Assembly: GCA_023206055.1 (NCBI GenBank) | Contig: CP065367.1 | Span: 806,001 to 870,000, forward strand | DNA: 64,000 bases | Direction of reading: 5' to 3' | From: Vibrio cyclitrophicus | GTDB taxonomy: Bacteria > Pseudomonadota > Gammaproteobacteria > Enterobacterales > Vibrionaceae | Shown here: piece by piece, positions 55,238 through 63,564 of the stretch | Numbering within the stretch: position 1 is the first letter of the stretch | Layout of the letters: the number at the start of each line of letters is the position of its first letter | The notes under the pieces: model-generated | What the model was told of the DNA's origin: nothing | The model's database searches: none | What the model saw: only the letters and a program-made list of their open reading frames with translations | Position numbers and translations under genes: made by a program

Positions 55238-55264
55238 CTCCTACTATCTTACAAGACGTAGGAG
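55238..55264 (-). promoter_or_regulatory. Hairpin that can hide the thiD ribosome-binding site
   Basis: On the minus strand CTCCTAC and GTAGGAG are exact inverted copies with a 13-base loop. The second arm is the thiD ribosome-binding site, 5 bases before the ATG. This is the likely output switch of the TPP riboswitch. Confidence 0.7.
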
Positions 55265-55340
55265 AACGAACACCGATCGAAGGAGAAGTCGCATTAGGCT
55301 CATGAAATTTTTCATGGGTGCAGACGTAGATCGAGTGCTT

Positions 55341-55435
55341 ATAGTTCCCTACGCCAGTGTTAACTGAATCAGGTTCAACGGGTCTCGATTAACGATCTCA
55401 GCACACACCAAATAAGGTATATGCCCCCCGACTAT
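55341..55435 (-). ncRNA. TPP riboswitch (THI element)
   Basis: On the minus strand the leader shows all main THI-box parts in order: the ATAGTCGGGG start of P1, the pyrimidine-binding GCTGAGATC, the ACCCGTTGAACCTGAT block and the GCGTAGGGAACTAT end, whose last bases pair with the start. TPP binding should shut the thiD-thiM operon. It lies just downstream of the DMT transporter gene on the same strand. Confidence 0.97.
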
Positions 55436-55538
55436 TGATAGCGATAGTAACAGCACTCTCACAACTGAGATACTGATTTTATTCAATTATAAGAATTACG
55501 CATGAATAAATTTCAATTAGACGCTACAAAACAAATAC

Positions 55539-56456
55539 TTATAGCGTTCCTTTAGATGGTTTCGACTGTATCAACAAGCACAGCACAATCAGAGACATAC
55601 CTAGCCAACCTATAAAAGGAATCAGCTCACCGACAACACAGACGGCAAGCACCGCTGCAACGACCGGCTCAAGCAAGGTGATCAGATTAGCGCTGCTTGC
55701 GGTGACATGTCGTAACCCAAAGCTGAAAGCGATATACCCCAAACATTGAGGAAGTAACACCAAGTAACTCACCACTAATATGTTTGTATTCGAAGCGAAC
55801 AGGTTATCTCCTGTAAACCACAGGGTTGGCAACAACAACATAGCTCCTAGCCCAAATATGCTACCCATTGCCGCTTGCGACTTAATGCCTTCGTCTATCA
55901 AAGCTTTTGTCGCCCACGAATAAATGGCGTAGCACAACCCAGCAACCAAACCCAACCCAATACCCAATAGCTTTAGATCCTCACCGGATTCATTCGCCGA
56001 TGAAGATTCTGAAAACACCAACAACCCAATGCCTACGACTCCAATGGCAAAGCTCGTTAACCAACGCTTGTTGATATTATTCTTTTTGCTAATAAGACAC
56101 TCTAAAAGTGCAGAAAAGAACGGAGCAGTAGCTATCGACACCACCGTTCCCATCGCGACACCCGACAATTTCATCGAAGAGTAGAAAGCCAAAGGATAGA
56201 TCGCCAAAGCCAAAGCACTCGCTGCTAACAGCTTTTTGTTGAGCAAAAGCTTATCAAGTGAAGATAAGATCTTTCGATACGCCAAGGCCGCTTGCATTAA
56301 GCCGCCGACGCCCATCGAAAATGCACCAATCGCTAACGGACTAAGATCAGGCGCAAAGCTTGCGGCTGTCCCTGTCGTGCCCCATAAAACAGAAGCAAAC
56401 ACGATGGCTAAAGTACCCGTTTGGAATTCGTTAACGCGATTGATGGCAAGATTCAT
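55539..56456 (-). CDS. EamA/DMT-family transporter
   Basis: A 305-residue membrane protein with about ten helices in two EamA repeats (IVFASVLWGTTGTAASFAPD at the start of the first; GIGLGLVAGLCYAIYSWATK at the start of the second). Such proteins usually export amino acids or other metabolites. It lies 85 bases after, and in line with, an AraC-type regulator that may control it. Its transcript would run towards the TPP riboswitch, and no clear terminator was found between them. Confidence 0.88.
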   Translation of the reverse strand: MNLAINRVNEFQTGTLAIVFASVLWGTTGTAASFAPDLSPLAIGAFSMGVGGLMQAALAYRKILSSLDKLLLNKKLLAASALALAIYPLAFYSSMKLSGVAMGTVVSIATAPFFSALLECLISKKNNINKRWLTSFAIGVVGIGLLVFSESSSANESGEDLKLLGIGLGLVAGLCYAIYSWATKALIDEGIKSQAAMGSIFGLGAMLLLPTLWFTGDNLFASNTNILVVSYLVLLPQCLGYIAFSFGLRHVTASSANLITLLEPVVAAVLAVCVVGELIPFIGWLGMSLIVLCLLIQSKPSKGTL

Positions 56457-56541
56457 TTCTATTACCCAATTTTCAGTTCTGAAATAGATAATAATGAAGA
56501 TTGATAAAAGTTAGTTTGCCAAAAGGACGCTATTGTTGTTT

Positions 56542-57270
56542 CTAAAGACTGTCTTTCATTGAGCCTAGAAACGCCCTTGGAGACATTCCAAAGTGCTGAG
56601 AGAAGCGGCGACTGAAAGCAGAAACATCACTATATCCCACATTTTCAGCGATCAATTGAACAGGTAAATCTGTGTGGCTTAGCAAGGCTTGCGCTTTCTC
56701 CATACGATATCGAGTGATGTATTTAAGCGCACTGATACCCAGGCATTCTTTGAAGCGTTTTTTGAATTGGGTAGGACTCAAACAGGCCGTTTCTGCAAGT
56801 TGTGAAATGGATAACGGCTGCGTGTAATTATCCGCAATGAGCCTTTGCACTGCGCGAATACGAGGGTCGATGCTCTTGCTTACTTGTTGTTGCTCTAACA
56901 ACAGTGAAAACACATCCAAGATGGATGACTCAATGCCACTGTCGACTTGATATTCCAACTGCTTTTCAACAAACAGCAAGAAGCTCATTAAAGGTGGCGT
57001 GATAGTAAACACCGAGAGATCATGCTCTAACAAGTGCTGCGGTAACTCCATCATATCCGCAACAATAAACCGCGCGGCTTCATCCGCCTTAAACGCATGC
57101 GCTGTAGTGACCGGAATCACCACACATTCACCCACGGCCACTTTGCCGACATACCCCACCATTTCGATATTAATACTGCCTTGGATCGGCAATACCAATT
57201 GATGATGGTCATCATGAGCATGGGTATTAAATTGCTTGGTGTAAGATCGAATGCTTAAGCTAGATTTCAT
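56542..57270 (-). CDS. AraC-family transcriptional regulator with cupin-type N-terminus
   Basis: A 242-residue regulator from the ATG at 57270; the frame starts at a TTG six bases earlier. The N-terminal part is a small cupin (HAHDDHHQLVLPIQGSINIE), and the C-terminal domain has two helix-turn-helix motifs (LSISQLAETACLSPTQFKKR and IAENVGYSDVSAFSRRFSQH, ending HFGMSPRAF). It is upstream of the DMT transporter gene and in the same direction, so regulation of that gene is plausible. Confidence 0.88.
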   Translation of the reverse strand: MKSSLSIRSYTKQFNTHAHDDHHQLVLPIQGSINIEMVGYVGKVAVGECVVIPVTTAHAFKADEAARFIVADMMELPQHLLEHDLSVFTITPPLMSFLLFVEKQLEYQVDSGIESSILDVFSLLLEQQQVSKSIDPRIRAVQRLIADNYTQPLSISQLAETACLSPTQFKKRFKECLGISALKYITRYRMEKAQALLSHTDLPVQLIAENVGYSDVSAFSRRFSQHFGMSPRAFLGSMKDSL

Positions 57271-57401
57271 GAGCAACGCCGGAGTTTAGTTTATTGAAAC
57301 ATGAGTGTTAAAACGAAATTACATGATTTAGGCGAGGTAGTCACATCGGGCTCGTGTTTTTGTCGTCCCCTCCTCAGCTTACTCTGTTTCTATGAAGGAT
57401 C

Positions 57402-57440
57402 AAAAAAGCCGTTTAAGTATTGATACTCAAACGGCTTTTT
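57402..57440. terminator. Bidirectional terminator hairpin
   Basis: AAAAGCCGTTTAAGTAT and ATACTCAAACGGCTTTT pair with one A-C mismatch and flanking A- and T-runs. It sits between the DUF2999 gene and the start region of the AraC gene and probably ends the DUF2999 transcript on the minus strand. Confidence 0.75.
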
Positions 57441-57520
57441 ATTGGAGTCAAATTCGCAATCTCAAGAACAGTTAACCGAATCGGCTATACTCTCTAACAA
57501 AATCGCTCATTCAGACTCTA

Positions 57521-57772
57521 TTATTTTTGAAGTTGCTCTTTAGCGGCTTCAACCTTAGAAAAATCTAGGCCAAGTTCTTCAACTGCTTCTTTGATTAGCG
57601 TAGGGTTTTGCATTACCTGGCCCATCAGCATTTGAAGTTTATCTTGTGGTAAACCAAGTTGGCTGATCGTCGCCATTGCTGCAAGAGGATTCTCGGTCAA
57701 CGTTTTGAATAGCTCGCTGATCTGCTCGTCGCTAATATTGTTCTCTTTCAACATTGCTAAAATCGGGTTCAT
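57521..57772 (-). CDS. DUF2999 family small protein
   Basis: An 83-residue acidic helical protein (MNPILAMLKENNISDEQISE, ENPLAAMATISQLGLPQDKL). The sequence fits DUF2999, a small family that I know from Vibrio and relatives and whose function is not known. It is a single-gene unit that is followed by a strong hairpin. Confidence 0.82.
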   Translation of the reverse strand: MNPILAMLKENNISDEQISELFKTLTENPLAAMATISQLGLPQDKLQMLMGQVMQNPTLIKEAVEELGLDFSKVEAAKEQLQK

Positions 57773-57879
57773 TTTTTTGCCTTTGAAACACTAAATTAAG
57801 TAGGAGCACAGCATACCATCTAGCTGTGCTCGATTGTACTAGCAACTTATACTTTGCCTACCGTGAGGTAACGCTAAGC

Positions 57880-58977
57880 CTAGCGAGACTCTAATGGGTA
57901 AGAGCGGTAGCTCCACATCCCATACGTTCTAAGAGCATCACGGTAGATACCTAGTAACTCGCCATCACTCGCCTTCTTAAGATCTGCGAGTGGTTTGTCT
58001 GGGTAAGAAACCGTATCGAAGGTGATGCCCTGAGGGCCGGTTTGCCAGCTAGCGATTTCAAATAGAGTTTGACCACGACGAACATGGCTTGCCGAGCTGA
58101 TAATGGTCGCGTGCTTAATATCATGACGAGCAAGTGCGTAGCTACTGAACAAGGCATTACCCACCGTGCTAGTCGCGTAGTTCTCTTCAATGATGCGATC
58201 TTTACTTACCCCTTTTTCGATAAGCCAATCCGCCATTAACTTACCTTCAGTCTTATGGTTCTTTGGCACGCCACCCGTTAACACGATCATCGCATCTGGG
58301 TTCGCTTTAGCCATCGCCAATGTTGTCTCAAGACGCTCAATCAAGATCTGATGCATAGAACCATCAGGGTTAAGCGCGTAGCCCAAAGTAACAATCGCGC
58401 CGTGTTCATCCAATAACCCTTTGTCCGCCGACTCTTTCAGTGGTGTTTCTAGCACGCGATCAACCGTAGCAAAAATACGCTTGATGTCCTCTGCTTTGCC
58501 CTTGTTCAGGCTTTCCAGTTTCTCCATGTGCTTATTCGATTCACTGTCATTGCCTTCGAATCTCTGCCAAACCGCAAGATACGCGTGCAAGTCGACATCG
58601 TCTGGCGCAACCGTCAATGCTTGTTCAAACAACTCAATCGCACGCTCAGCATTCTTGTTGTAGATCTGAGCGTTCGCTGCCGAGATCAACAAATCAGTAC
58701 GGTAAGGTTCTAGTTGGTATGCCTCTAACAATCGGTTAGTCACAATTTCCATGTTACTTGGCATTTTAGCCGTGAAGCCCGCGTGGGAAATTCTTGCCGG
58801 AGACTTAAACGCCTGCAACGCATCAAGAAGTAGTTGGTCGACAACTTGTCGCTTAGTTACCAACTGCGCGTAGTCAGCAGAAGCCTGCACAGCGCCATCG
58901 TTAGCAGCAAAAGAGTAAGGTGTCGCGCCAAAAGCGAGCATGCCACCAAGAGCGAGGGCAATAATGTTCTTTTTCAT
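57880..58977 (-). CDS. Periplasmic DUF218 (YdcF/SanA-like) protein with TPR region
   Basis: A 365-residue exported protein with a signal peptide at 1-24 (IIALALGGMLAFGATPYSFA). A TPR-like helical part lies at about 75-150 (NAERAIELFEQALTVAPDDV). The DUF218 domain lies at about 190-345, with VTLGYALNPDG, MIVLTGGVPKNHKTEGKLMA, the RIIEENYATSTVGNALFSSY stretch and SSASHVRRGQTLFEIA. DUF218 proteins are linked to envelope and peptidoglycan homeostasis, but the reaction is unknown. Transcribed alone. Confidence 0.85.
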   Translation of the reverse strand: MKKNIIALALGGMLAFGATPYSFAANDGAVQASADYAQLVTKRQVVDQLLLDALQAFKSPARISHAGFTAKMPSNMEIVTNRLLEAYQLEPYRTDLLISAANAQIYNKNAERAIELFEQALTVAPDDVDLHAYLAVWQRFEGNDSESNKHMEKLESLNKGKAEDIKRIFATVDRVLETPLKESADKGLLDEHGAIVTLGYALNPDGSMHQILIERLETTLAMAKANPDAMIVLTGGVPKNHKTEGKLMADWLIEKGVSKDRIIEENYATSTVGNALFSSYALARHDIKHATIISSASHVRRGQTLFEIASWQTGPQGITFDTVSYPDKPLADLKKASDGELLGIYRDALRTYGMWSYRSYPLESR

Positions 58978-59461
58978 GGAAAGATCCTGTGTCGTTAAGT
59001 GTTCACATCAGATTTGCTCACCAATGTAAGCCTCCAAGATTAAAAAACCGTGAACCAAACCTTACTCTCTGAGGTTAATATTCATTTGTTGCATAAGGTG
59101 TGGCTGCAGATCACGATTTTATGCGCCAGAGTAAGCTCAACTATCCAGATAGCTTCGAGTTATGAGTAGCTCCCTTGATGTCTTTGGAATATTTAACTTC
59201 GAATCCCACCTGCCTATTCAATCTAAACCCGTAAGTTTCGAAGCCCTGTCTTATTTCTGAATGTGCGTTTTATGGTCATTATTTCAGCAACTTAAAACGC
59301 TATCTCCCTACAAGTCGACGCTCATTCACGTTTGCTCAACCAAGGTCAAAAAGCACAGAGTGTGATATCAAATCAGTCAATTCACAGAAAATTCAAAAAT
59401 CAGCCATTGAACGATCGTTCAAGTGGTGCTTTAATGAATGACCAATACAAGGAGTTACCCC
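58978..59461. other. Intergenic region upstream of the glutathione S-transferase gene
   Basis: About 480 bases between divergent genes. No gene was found. The notable item is the perfect palindrome at 59407-59422 (separate entry). Confidence 0.55.
59407..59422. promoter_or_regulatory. Perfect 16-base palindrome, operator candidate for a TetR-type repressor
   Basis: TTGAACGATCGTTCAA, exactly self-complementary, 40 bases before the glutathione S-transferase start. TetR-family operators often have GAACG-CGTTC type arms. No TetR gene is encoded in this window, so the protein would act from elsewhere. Confidence 0.55.
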
Positions 59462-60136
59462 ATGCTTAAGTTCTATTTTCACCAAACACCCAACCCAATG
59501 AAGATCGCTCTGTTTTTGGAAGAGACAGGCCTAGATTTTGAACTTGTTCCTGTCGATACCTTAAAGGGTGAGCAGCATTCACCGGAATATCGTTTAATCA
59601 ATCCAAATGGCAAAACGCCAGCGATTGAAGATGAAGGACAACGTGTATTCGACTCTAACGCTATCTTGCTGTACCTATCTGAGAAAACAGGCAAGCTAGC
59701 TGGTCAGCCAGAAGACAGAGCTGAACTGTTATCTTGGATGATGTTTATCGCAAGCGGACTTGGCCCTTATTCAGGTCAATCGGTACACTTCCGTCATGCT
59801 GCGCCAACAGGCCTAGACTACGCCGTGAACCGTTACCTACGTGAAGCACAACGTCATTACGAAGTGTTAGAGAAACATATGGAAGGTCGTGAGTTTTTCG
59901 TCGGAAATGAGTACACCATTGTCGATGTCGCGGCATGGGGTTGGATTGATAAAGCACCTGTCGTGCTTGGTGAAGAAGGTCTAGAACCTTACCCTAACTT
60001 GAAGCGTTGGTTTAACGCAATCAACACACGCCCAGCCGCACTGCGTGCCCGCGAAATAGGCAAAGACGTTGAATTTAAAACCGAACGTGATGAAGAGGCG
60101 CTTAGAGCGTTATTCCCGTCTAACTTCGCTGAATAA
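59462..60136 (+). CDS. Glutathione S-transferase
   Basis: A 224-residue cytosolic glutathione S-transferase from the ATG at 59462, with AAGGAG upstream; the frame goes back to 59438 without such a site. The N-terminal thioredoxin-like domain (YFHQTPNPMKIALFLEETGL, then INPNGKTPAIEDEG and FDSNAILLYLSEKTG) binds glutathione, and the C-terminal helical domain has FFVGNEYTIVDVAAWGWIDK. It resembles the YfcG/Ure2-like group. It may detoxify electrophiles or peroxides. A hexanucleotide repeat starts at its stop codon. Confidence 0.93.
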   Translation: MLKFYFHQTPNPMKIALFLEETGLDFELVPVDTLKGEQHSPEYRLINPNGKTPAIEDEGQRVFDSNAILLYLSEKTGKLAGQPEDRAELLSWMMFIASGLGPYSGQSVHFRHAAPTGLDYAVNRYLREAQRHYEVLEKHMEGREFFVGNEYTIVDVAAWGWIDKAPVVLGEEGLEPYPNLKRWFNAINTRPAALRAREIGKDVEFKTERDEEALRALFPSNFAE

Positions 60137-60195
60137 CAATAATAGTAACAATAACAGTAACAGTAACAGTAACAGTAACAGTAACAGTAACAAGA
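60134..60195 (+). repeat. TAACAG hexanucleotide repeat starting at the gst stop codon
   Basis: Six exact TAACAG units fill 60152-60187. They are preceded by imperfect units TAACAA, TAATAG and TAACAA that begin with the stop codon itself and are followed by a partial unit. In the gst frame the array is a row of stop codons. Change in copy number cannot alter the protein but would change the 3' untranslated region. Confidence 0.9.
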
Positions 60196-60849
60196 ACTCT
60201 ATTACCGACACTCACCAGTTAAGCGTTCAGAACATGAATACGAAGCTCAGTTCCGTGCTGAGCCGTATTGTCAAAACAGAGCTTGATTGGTGAGTTAAGC
60301 TCGTTCTTCCATACTGTTCGCCTGCTATCCAGTTCGCCAGTTATAAAGCAATCCTTATCTATTTCCTTTAAAGCCTTTAGAAGCAGTACCGATTCTCGAT
60401 TTTAAGCGTGTAGAAACAGACGTTGCGCGAATACGACCAACCACTGTCCAGAAAATAATAAATTGAGTAATGAGTAAGGTCAGCATCTTAAAGGAACCTC
60501 ATTTCTAACGGCTTTGACTGCTTGGTTTTTCGCCTTTTATGAATATAAATAAACACTAATTTTATAACTATGATTGTCATGACTAACTCGATGAAGAACA
60601 AAGGAGCGCTTATTCTACAAATTGAATGATATTAGGCATCACAGAAGACTTATATATCAGTTATAAAAATATAAACAAAAAATAAAGTAATACCTATCAA
60701 TAACTTATTACTAATAATCCATATCGACAATGTTTGTGGAAATCAAAAAGACTTCTATTCATTTCTCGTATTATAAAACGATAATCGTTTGATGATGCGC
60801 ACACTCAAGCAACGATACACAATAACGGCTCATCACAATTGAGGTCGTT
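60196..60849. other. Intergenic region between gst and the MscS gene
   Basis: About 650 bases. Apart from a possible 43-residue gene on the minus strand (60355-60486) and an AT-rich stretch at 60530-60790 that is probably the promoter region of the channel gene, I see nothing definite. Confidence 0.5.
60355..60486 (-). CDS. Possible small membrane protein, 43 residues
   Basis: Frame MLTLLITQFIIFWTVVGRIR and on, 43 residues: one short hydrophobic helix followed by a basic tail rich in Arg, Lys and Ser. GAGG lies 10 bases before the ATG, somewhat far. The layout is that of many real small membrane proteins. No family is known to me. Confidence 0.42.
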   Translation of the reverse strand: MLTLLITQFIIFWTVVGRIRATSVSTRLKSRIGTASKGFKGNR

Positions 60850-61398
60850 ATGCCGAACTTTCTAGTCCACATTTTTAATACACTAAAGCAATATGATTTG
60901 CTGCTTGCCCTTGTATTTATTCTTGCCTATTGGCTTCTCAAGCGCTTTATTTCGACGACCGTTATCAACCTTGCACAGGTAAAGTCTGTCGCGACGACAC
61001 GCACAATGTTCATCATTCGCTGCTTCAACATTTTCTCGTTCATACTGTTGTTTGCGACCTATATCATCGTCAGTGGGATTGGCTATGGAAACTTCACCAT
61101 TTTCATCTCGTCCTTGGTGACCGTTTTTGGCGTCGCTTTCATCGCCCAATGGTCAATTCTCAGTAATATCACCGCGAGCTTTCTGATCTTCTTTGTATTC
61201 CCTTACCGAATTGGCGACTCAATAATTGTTGCAGATGGGGATGATATCGAAGGAAAGATCCTTGAGATTAAGATGTTTCATACTCTAATCAAACACCCAA
61301 GCGGTAACTTAATTGCTTACCCGAATTCTCTGCTATTGCAGAAAAGCGTAACTAAGGTATTAAAAAAGAACTCTCCACGTGCAGAAAGGCCTCGGTAA
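60850..61398 (+). CDS. Small MscS-family mechanosensitive channel
   Basis: A 182-residue channel protein with three membrane helices, the last being the pore-lining glycine- and alanine-rich helix (SLVTVFGVAFIAQWSILSNI). A short beta domain with FFVFPYRIGDSIIV and an IAYPNSLLLQKSV motif follows. It lacks the large C-terminal cytoplasmic domain of E. coli MscS (286 residues), so it is a minimal version. It opens on membrane tension to protect against osmotic downshift. A short hairpin without T-run overlaps the end of the gene. Confidence 0.88.
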   Translation: MPNFLVHIFNTLKQYDLLLALVFILAYWLLKRFISTTVINLAQVKSVATTRTMFIIRCFNIFSFILLFATYIIVSGIGYGNFTIFISSLVTVFGVAFIAQWSILSNITASFLIFFVFPYRIGDSIIVADGDDIEGKILEIKMFHTLIKHPSGNLIAYPNSLLLQKSVTKVLKKNSPRAERPR

Positions 61399-61446
61399 CC
61401 AAGGCCTTGTCATGTAATAGAGAAACAAAACGCGCTATTTGGGTTT

Positions 61447-61500
61447 CGATTGCTGTTTCTAGTGCGATTGCTATTTCTAATGCGATTGCTAATTCTGCTA
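61447..61500 (+). repeat. Three near-copies of an 18-base unit
   Basis: Units CGATTGCTGTTTCTAGTG, CGATTGCTATTTCTAATG and CGATTGCTAATTCTGCTA follow directly. They lie between the channel gene and the 3' end of the CadC-like gene, in no gene that I can call. Confidence 0.7.
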
Positions 61501-61529
61501 CTACCGCTTTTATCTGCTTTTAACTTTCA

Positions 61530-63074
61530 CTATTTACCGTCGACGTCGAGTTTGACGCCCTGAAGTTGTTCAATCAGTTTGTCTAAATTACTGTCAAAGA
61601 ACAGCGGACCAGCTAACGTCAATGCAGTCGGTGAAGAGGTATTTTGTGTCGCTTGCAGATACAGCTCTTTGGCACCCGTGATATGGCCACGTGCCTCTTC
61701 TGCTTTAGCCATTAACAGGTAAGTCAAAGGGGTATGTTGATTATAAGGAATCGACAACAAAATCTGTAACGCCTTATCAGGATCACTTTGAGACAGCGCT
61801 AATATTGCGTTCGCTTCACAAACACGAGGATTGTTTCCTCGCTTGAGAATGGCAGACAAAGACGAGGAATATTGCTCGTTCAACGCTTTAATTCTAGGTT
61901 GAATATTTTCCTCATCTTTAGAGAAAACCGCCAACACTTCACTGATATAGCTCACCGAAATAGCATAAGCGTTATCTGGAGCCAGTGCTCTGGCCTCTCG
62001 AAAATACTTAAGCGCCTTATCAAAATCCACGGTGCTATAAGAAACCCCAGTCGCAGACATCAGCGCCTTGACCGACTCTTTATCCTGTGGGAACACAGAA
62101 ATATTGCGCTGTAACTCTTCTTCAGGCACATCGATATACATAGCGCGCAATAGATCATCGATCATCGCTGGAAACGTTTCATGGAAACGAGCAAAGTTGG
62201 TGGAATAACGACGATTTAAATGCACGCCTCCCGACGCTCGATTAACATACTTCACCAATAAACGAGTTTTCTTGCCGTCACTGCTTTTCGCCGTTGAGAT
62301 ATTAAACTCAATCGCGGCCAACTTCTTATGCTCATCAGACTTAACTACTCTGATATTGCTATAAAAACCAATATGTTCAATCAGTTTAATTACGATTCCA
62401 TAGAGCTCTGGCTGCGCCTTAACTTCTTCCGTTACATTCAGTACAACATAACGAAATTCATAATGACTTAATGAGTGAGTCGAGCTTGCTTGCGAAGGAC
62501 TTTGTTTGTTCTGAGAAAACCACATATATGATGATTGTAAAACGATGACAACAGCCAAAAACGCCAGTATGTAATGCAGTTTTCTACTTCTTGGAGAATT
62601 TTCTGATGGCTTTACATAGCCCTCTTCTCGGCCTTCTCTTTCGACAAACTCTTGGCTTTCAGGCGCTGATTGGCGTCCATTAACATCAAGCTGATCTGGT
62701 TTTTGGAGAGTTGGTTTTTGGAAATCAGGTTTTTGGAGCTCTACTTTCTCAACTCTCACTTCACCATCAAATCGGTAACCACGCTTTGGAACGGTAACAA
62801 TATAACTGCTTGTCCTTTTACTGTATGTTTTCAGAACTTTTCGTAGTTCAAATACCGCTTGGGTGACAACTTGATCGGTTAATACACTGCCATTCCAAAC
62901 CTCTTCAATTAACTCATCACGCGTATGAGTCAACCCTGGGTTCAAACATAAGAACTCAAGCAACTTAGTGAGGCGGTTATCAATCGTAATACACGAACCT
63001 GCAAACTGAATCTGCCCTTCGTTAGGCATAAACTGCCACTCATCTACGATAAAACTGATGTTTTTCTCAAGCAT
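61530..63074 (-). CDS. ToxR/CadC-like membrane-bound transcriptional regulator
   Basis: A 514-residue one-component regulator. The N-terminal OmpR/PhoB-type winged helix covers about 10-105 (LTHTRDELIEEVWNGSVLTD, then VVTQAVFELRKVLKTY and YIVTVPKRGYRF). A linker at 106-167 contains three QKP repeats, and one membrane helix lies at about 168-186 (YILAFLAVVIVLQSSYMWF). A periplasmic domain of about 325 residues ends in TPR-like helices (AEEARGHITGAKELYLQATQ). It senses in the periplasm and binds DNA from the membrane. It is divergent from an outer-membrane protein gene, as ToxR-type proteins often control porins. Confidence 0.9.
   Translation of the reverse strand: MLEKNISFIVDEWQFMPNEGQIQFAGSCITIDNRLTKLLEFLCLNPGLTHTRDELIEEVWNGSVLTDQVVTQAVFELRKVLKTYSKRTSSYIVTVPKRGYRFDGEVRVEKVELQKPDFQKPTLQKPDQLDVNGRQSAPESQEFVEREGREEGYVKPSENSPRSRKLHYILAFLAVVIVLQSSYMWFSQNKQSPSQASSTHSLSHYEFRYVVLNVTEEVKAQPELYGIVIKLIEHIGFYSNIRVVKSDEHKKLAAIEFNISTAKSSDGKKTRLLVKYVNRASGGVHLNRRYSTNFARFHETFPAMIDDLLRAMYIDVPEEELQRNISVFPQDKESVKALMSATGVSYSTVDFDKALKYFREARALAPDNAYAISVSYISEVLAVFSKDEENIQPRIKALNEQYSSSLSAILKRGNNPRVCEANAILALSQSDPDKALQILLSIPYNQHTPLTYLLMAKAEEARGHITGAKELYLQATQNTSSPTALTLAGPLFFDSNLDKLIEQLQGVKLDVDGK
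62694..62738 (-). repeat. Three 15-base in-frame repeats in the CadC-like linker
   Basis: On the minus strand three 15-base units, each with CCAAAAACC at its centre, encode (L/F)QKP(D/T) three times at about residues 113-127. Slippage would change linker length by five residues without a frameshift. Confidence 0.75.
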
Positions 63075-63564
63075 TCACGTTCACTCACTCTCTATGGCTC
63101 TTCTTATCGTCTAAACATAGCTCCAATCCAATGATTTTGCTGATAATTTCGACCAGTTGTGTGTAATTTTTCACAATTTTCGTTTCAGCCGACATCATTC
63201 ATAAGCATTTCCATAAAATTCACGGCGGTTATTGTGAAAACTCAGAACAAGCAAAAATTAATACGAGTTACCCCAAAATTTTCTCAACAAAAATAGAGCC
63301 TAACTAACTGTAATAGTTAACTTTATATTTTCTTGATATTGAAGTTATGAAACTTTATGAACTGGTGAGCTTTACGTTATGTCAGCGAATCACAAAATCT
63401 GCATGATAGCTCCACACCGCAAGTGAGGGGCGACATGCAAACGAGAGAAAGGCATAACGTTCCCTGTAGTCACTTGCAATAAGGACATAAGAATTGATGT
63501 AGACACATCACCCGCTGACGGACTAGGGAACATTAGTTAACCTTTATATTAAGAGCTTTAAACC
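63075..63564. other. Promoter and long leader region between the CadC-like gene and the outer-membrane protein gene
   Basis: 490 bases with no gene seen. The half near 63360-63564 is less AT-rich and holds an inverted pair: GTTCCCTGTAGTC at 63459-63471 can pair with GACTAGGGAAC at 63521-63531, 2 bases being bulged. That could be a structured 5' leader of the outer-membrane protein message. Confidence 0.45.

Noticed and set aside
60069..60293. 74-codon frame with an Asn-Ser run
   Set aside because: It overlaps gst in another frame, and its Asn-Ser stretch is simply the TAACAG repeat read out of frame.
61386..61409. AAGGCCT/AGGCCTT hairpin at the end of the MscS gene as a terminator
   Set aside because: It has no T-run and partly overlaps the coding end, so termination is not supported.
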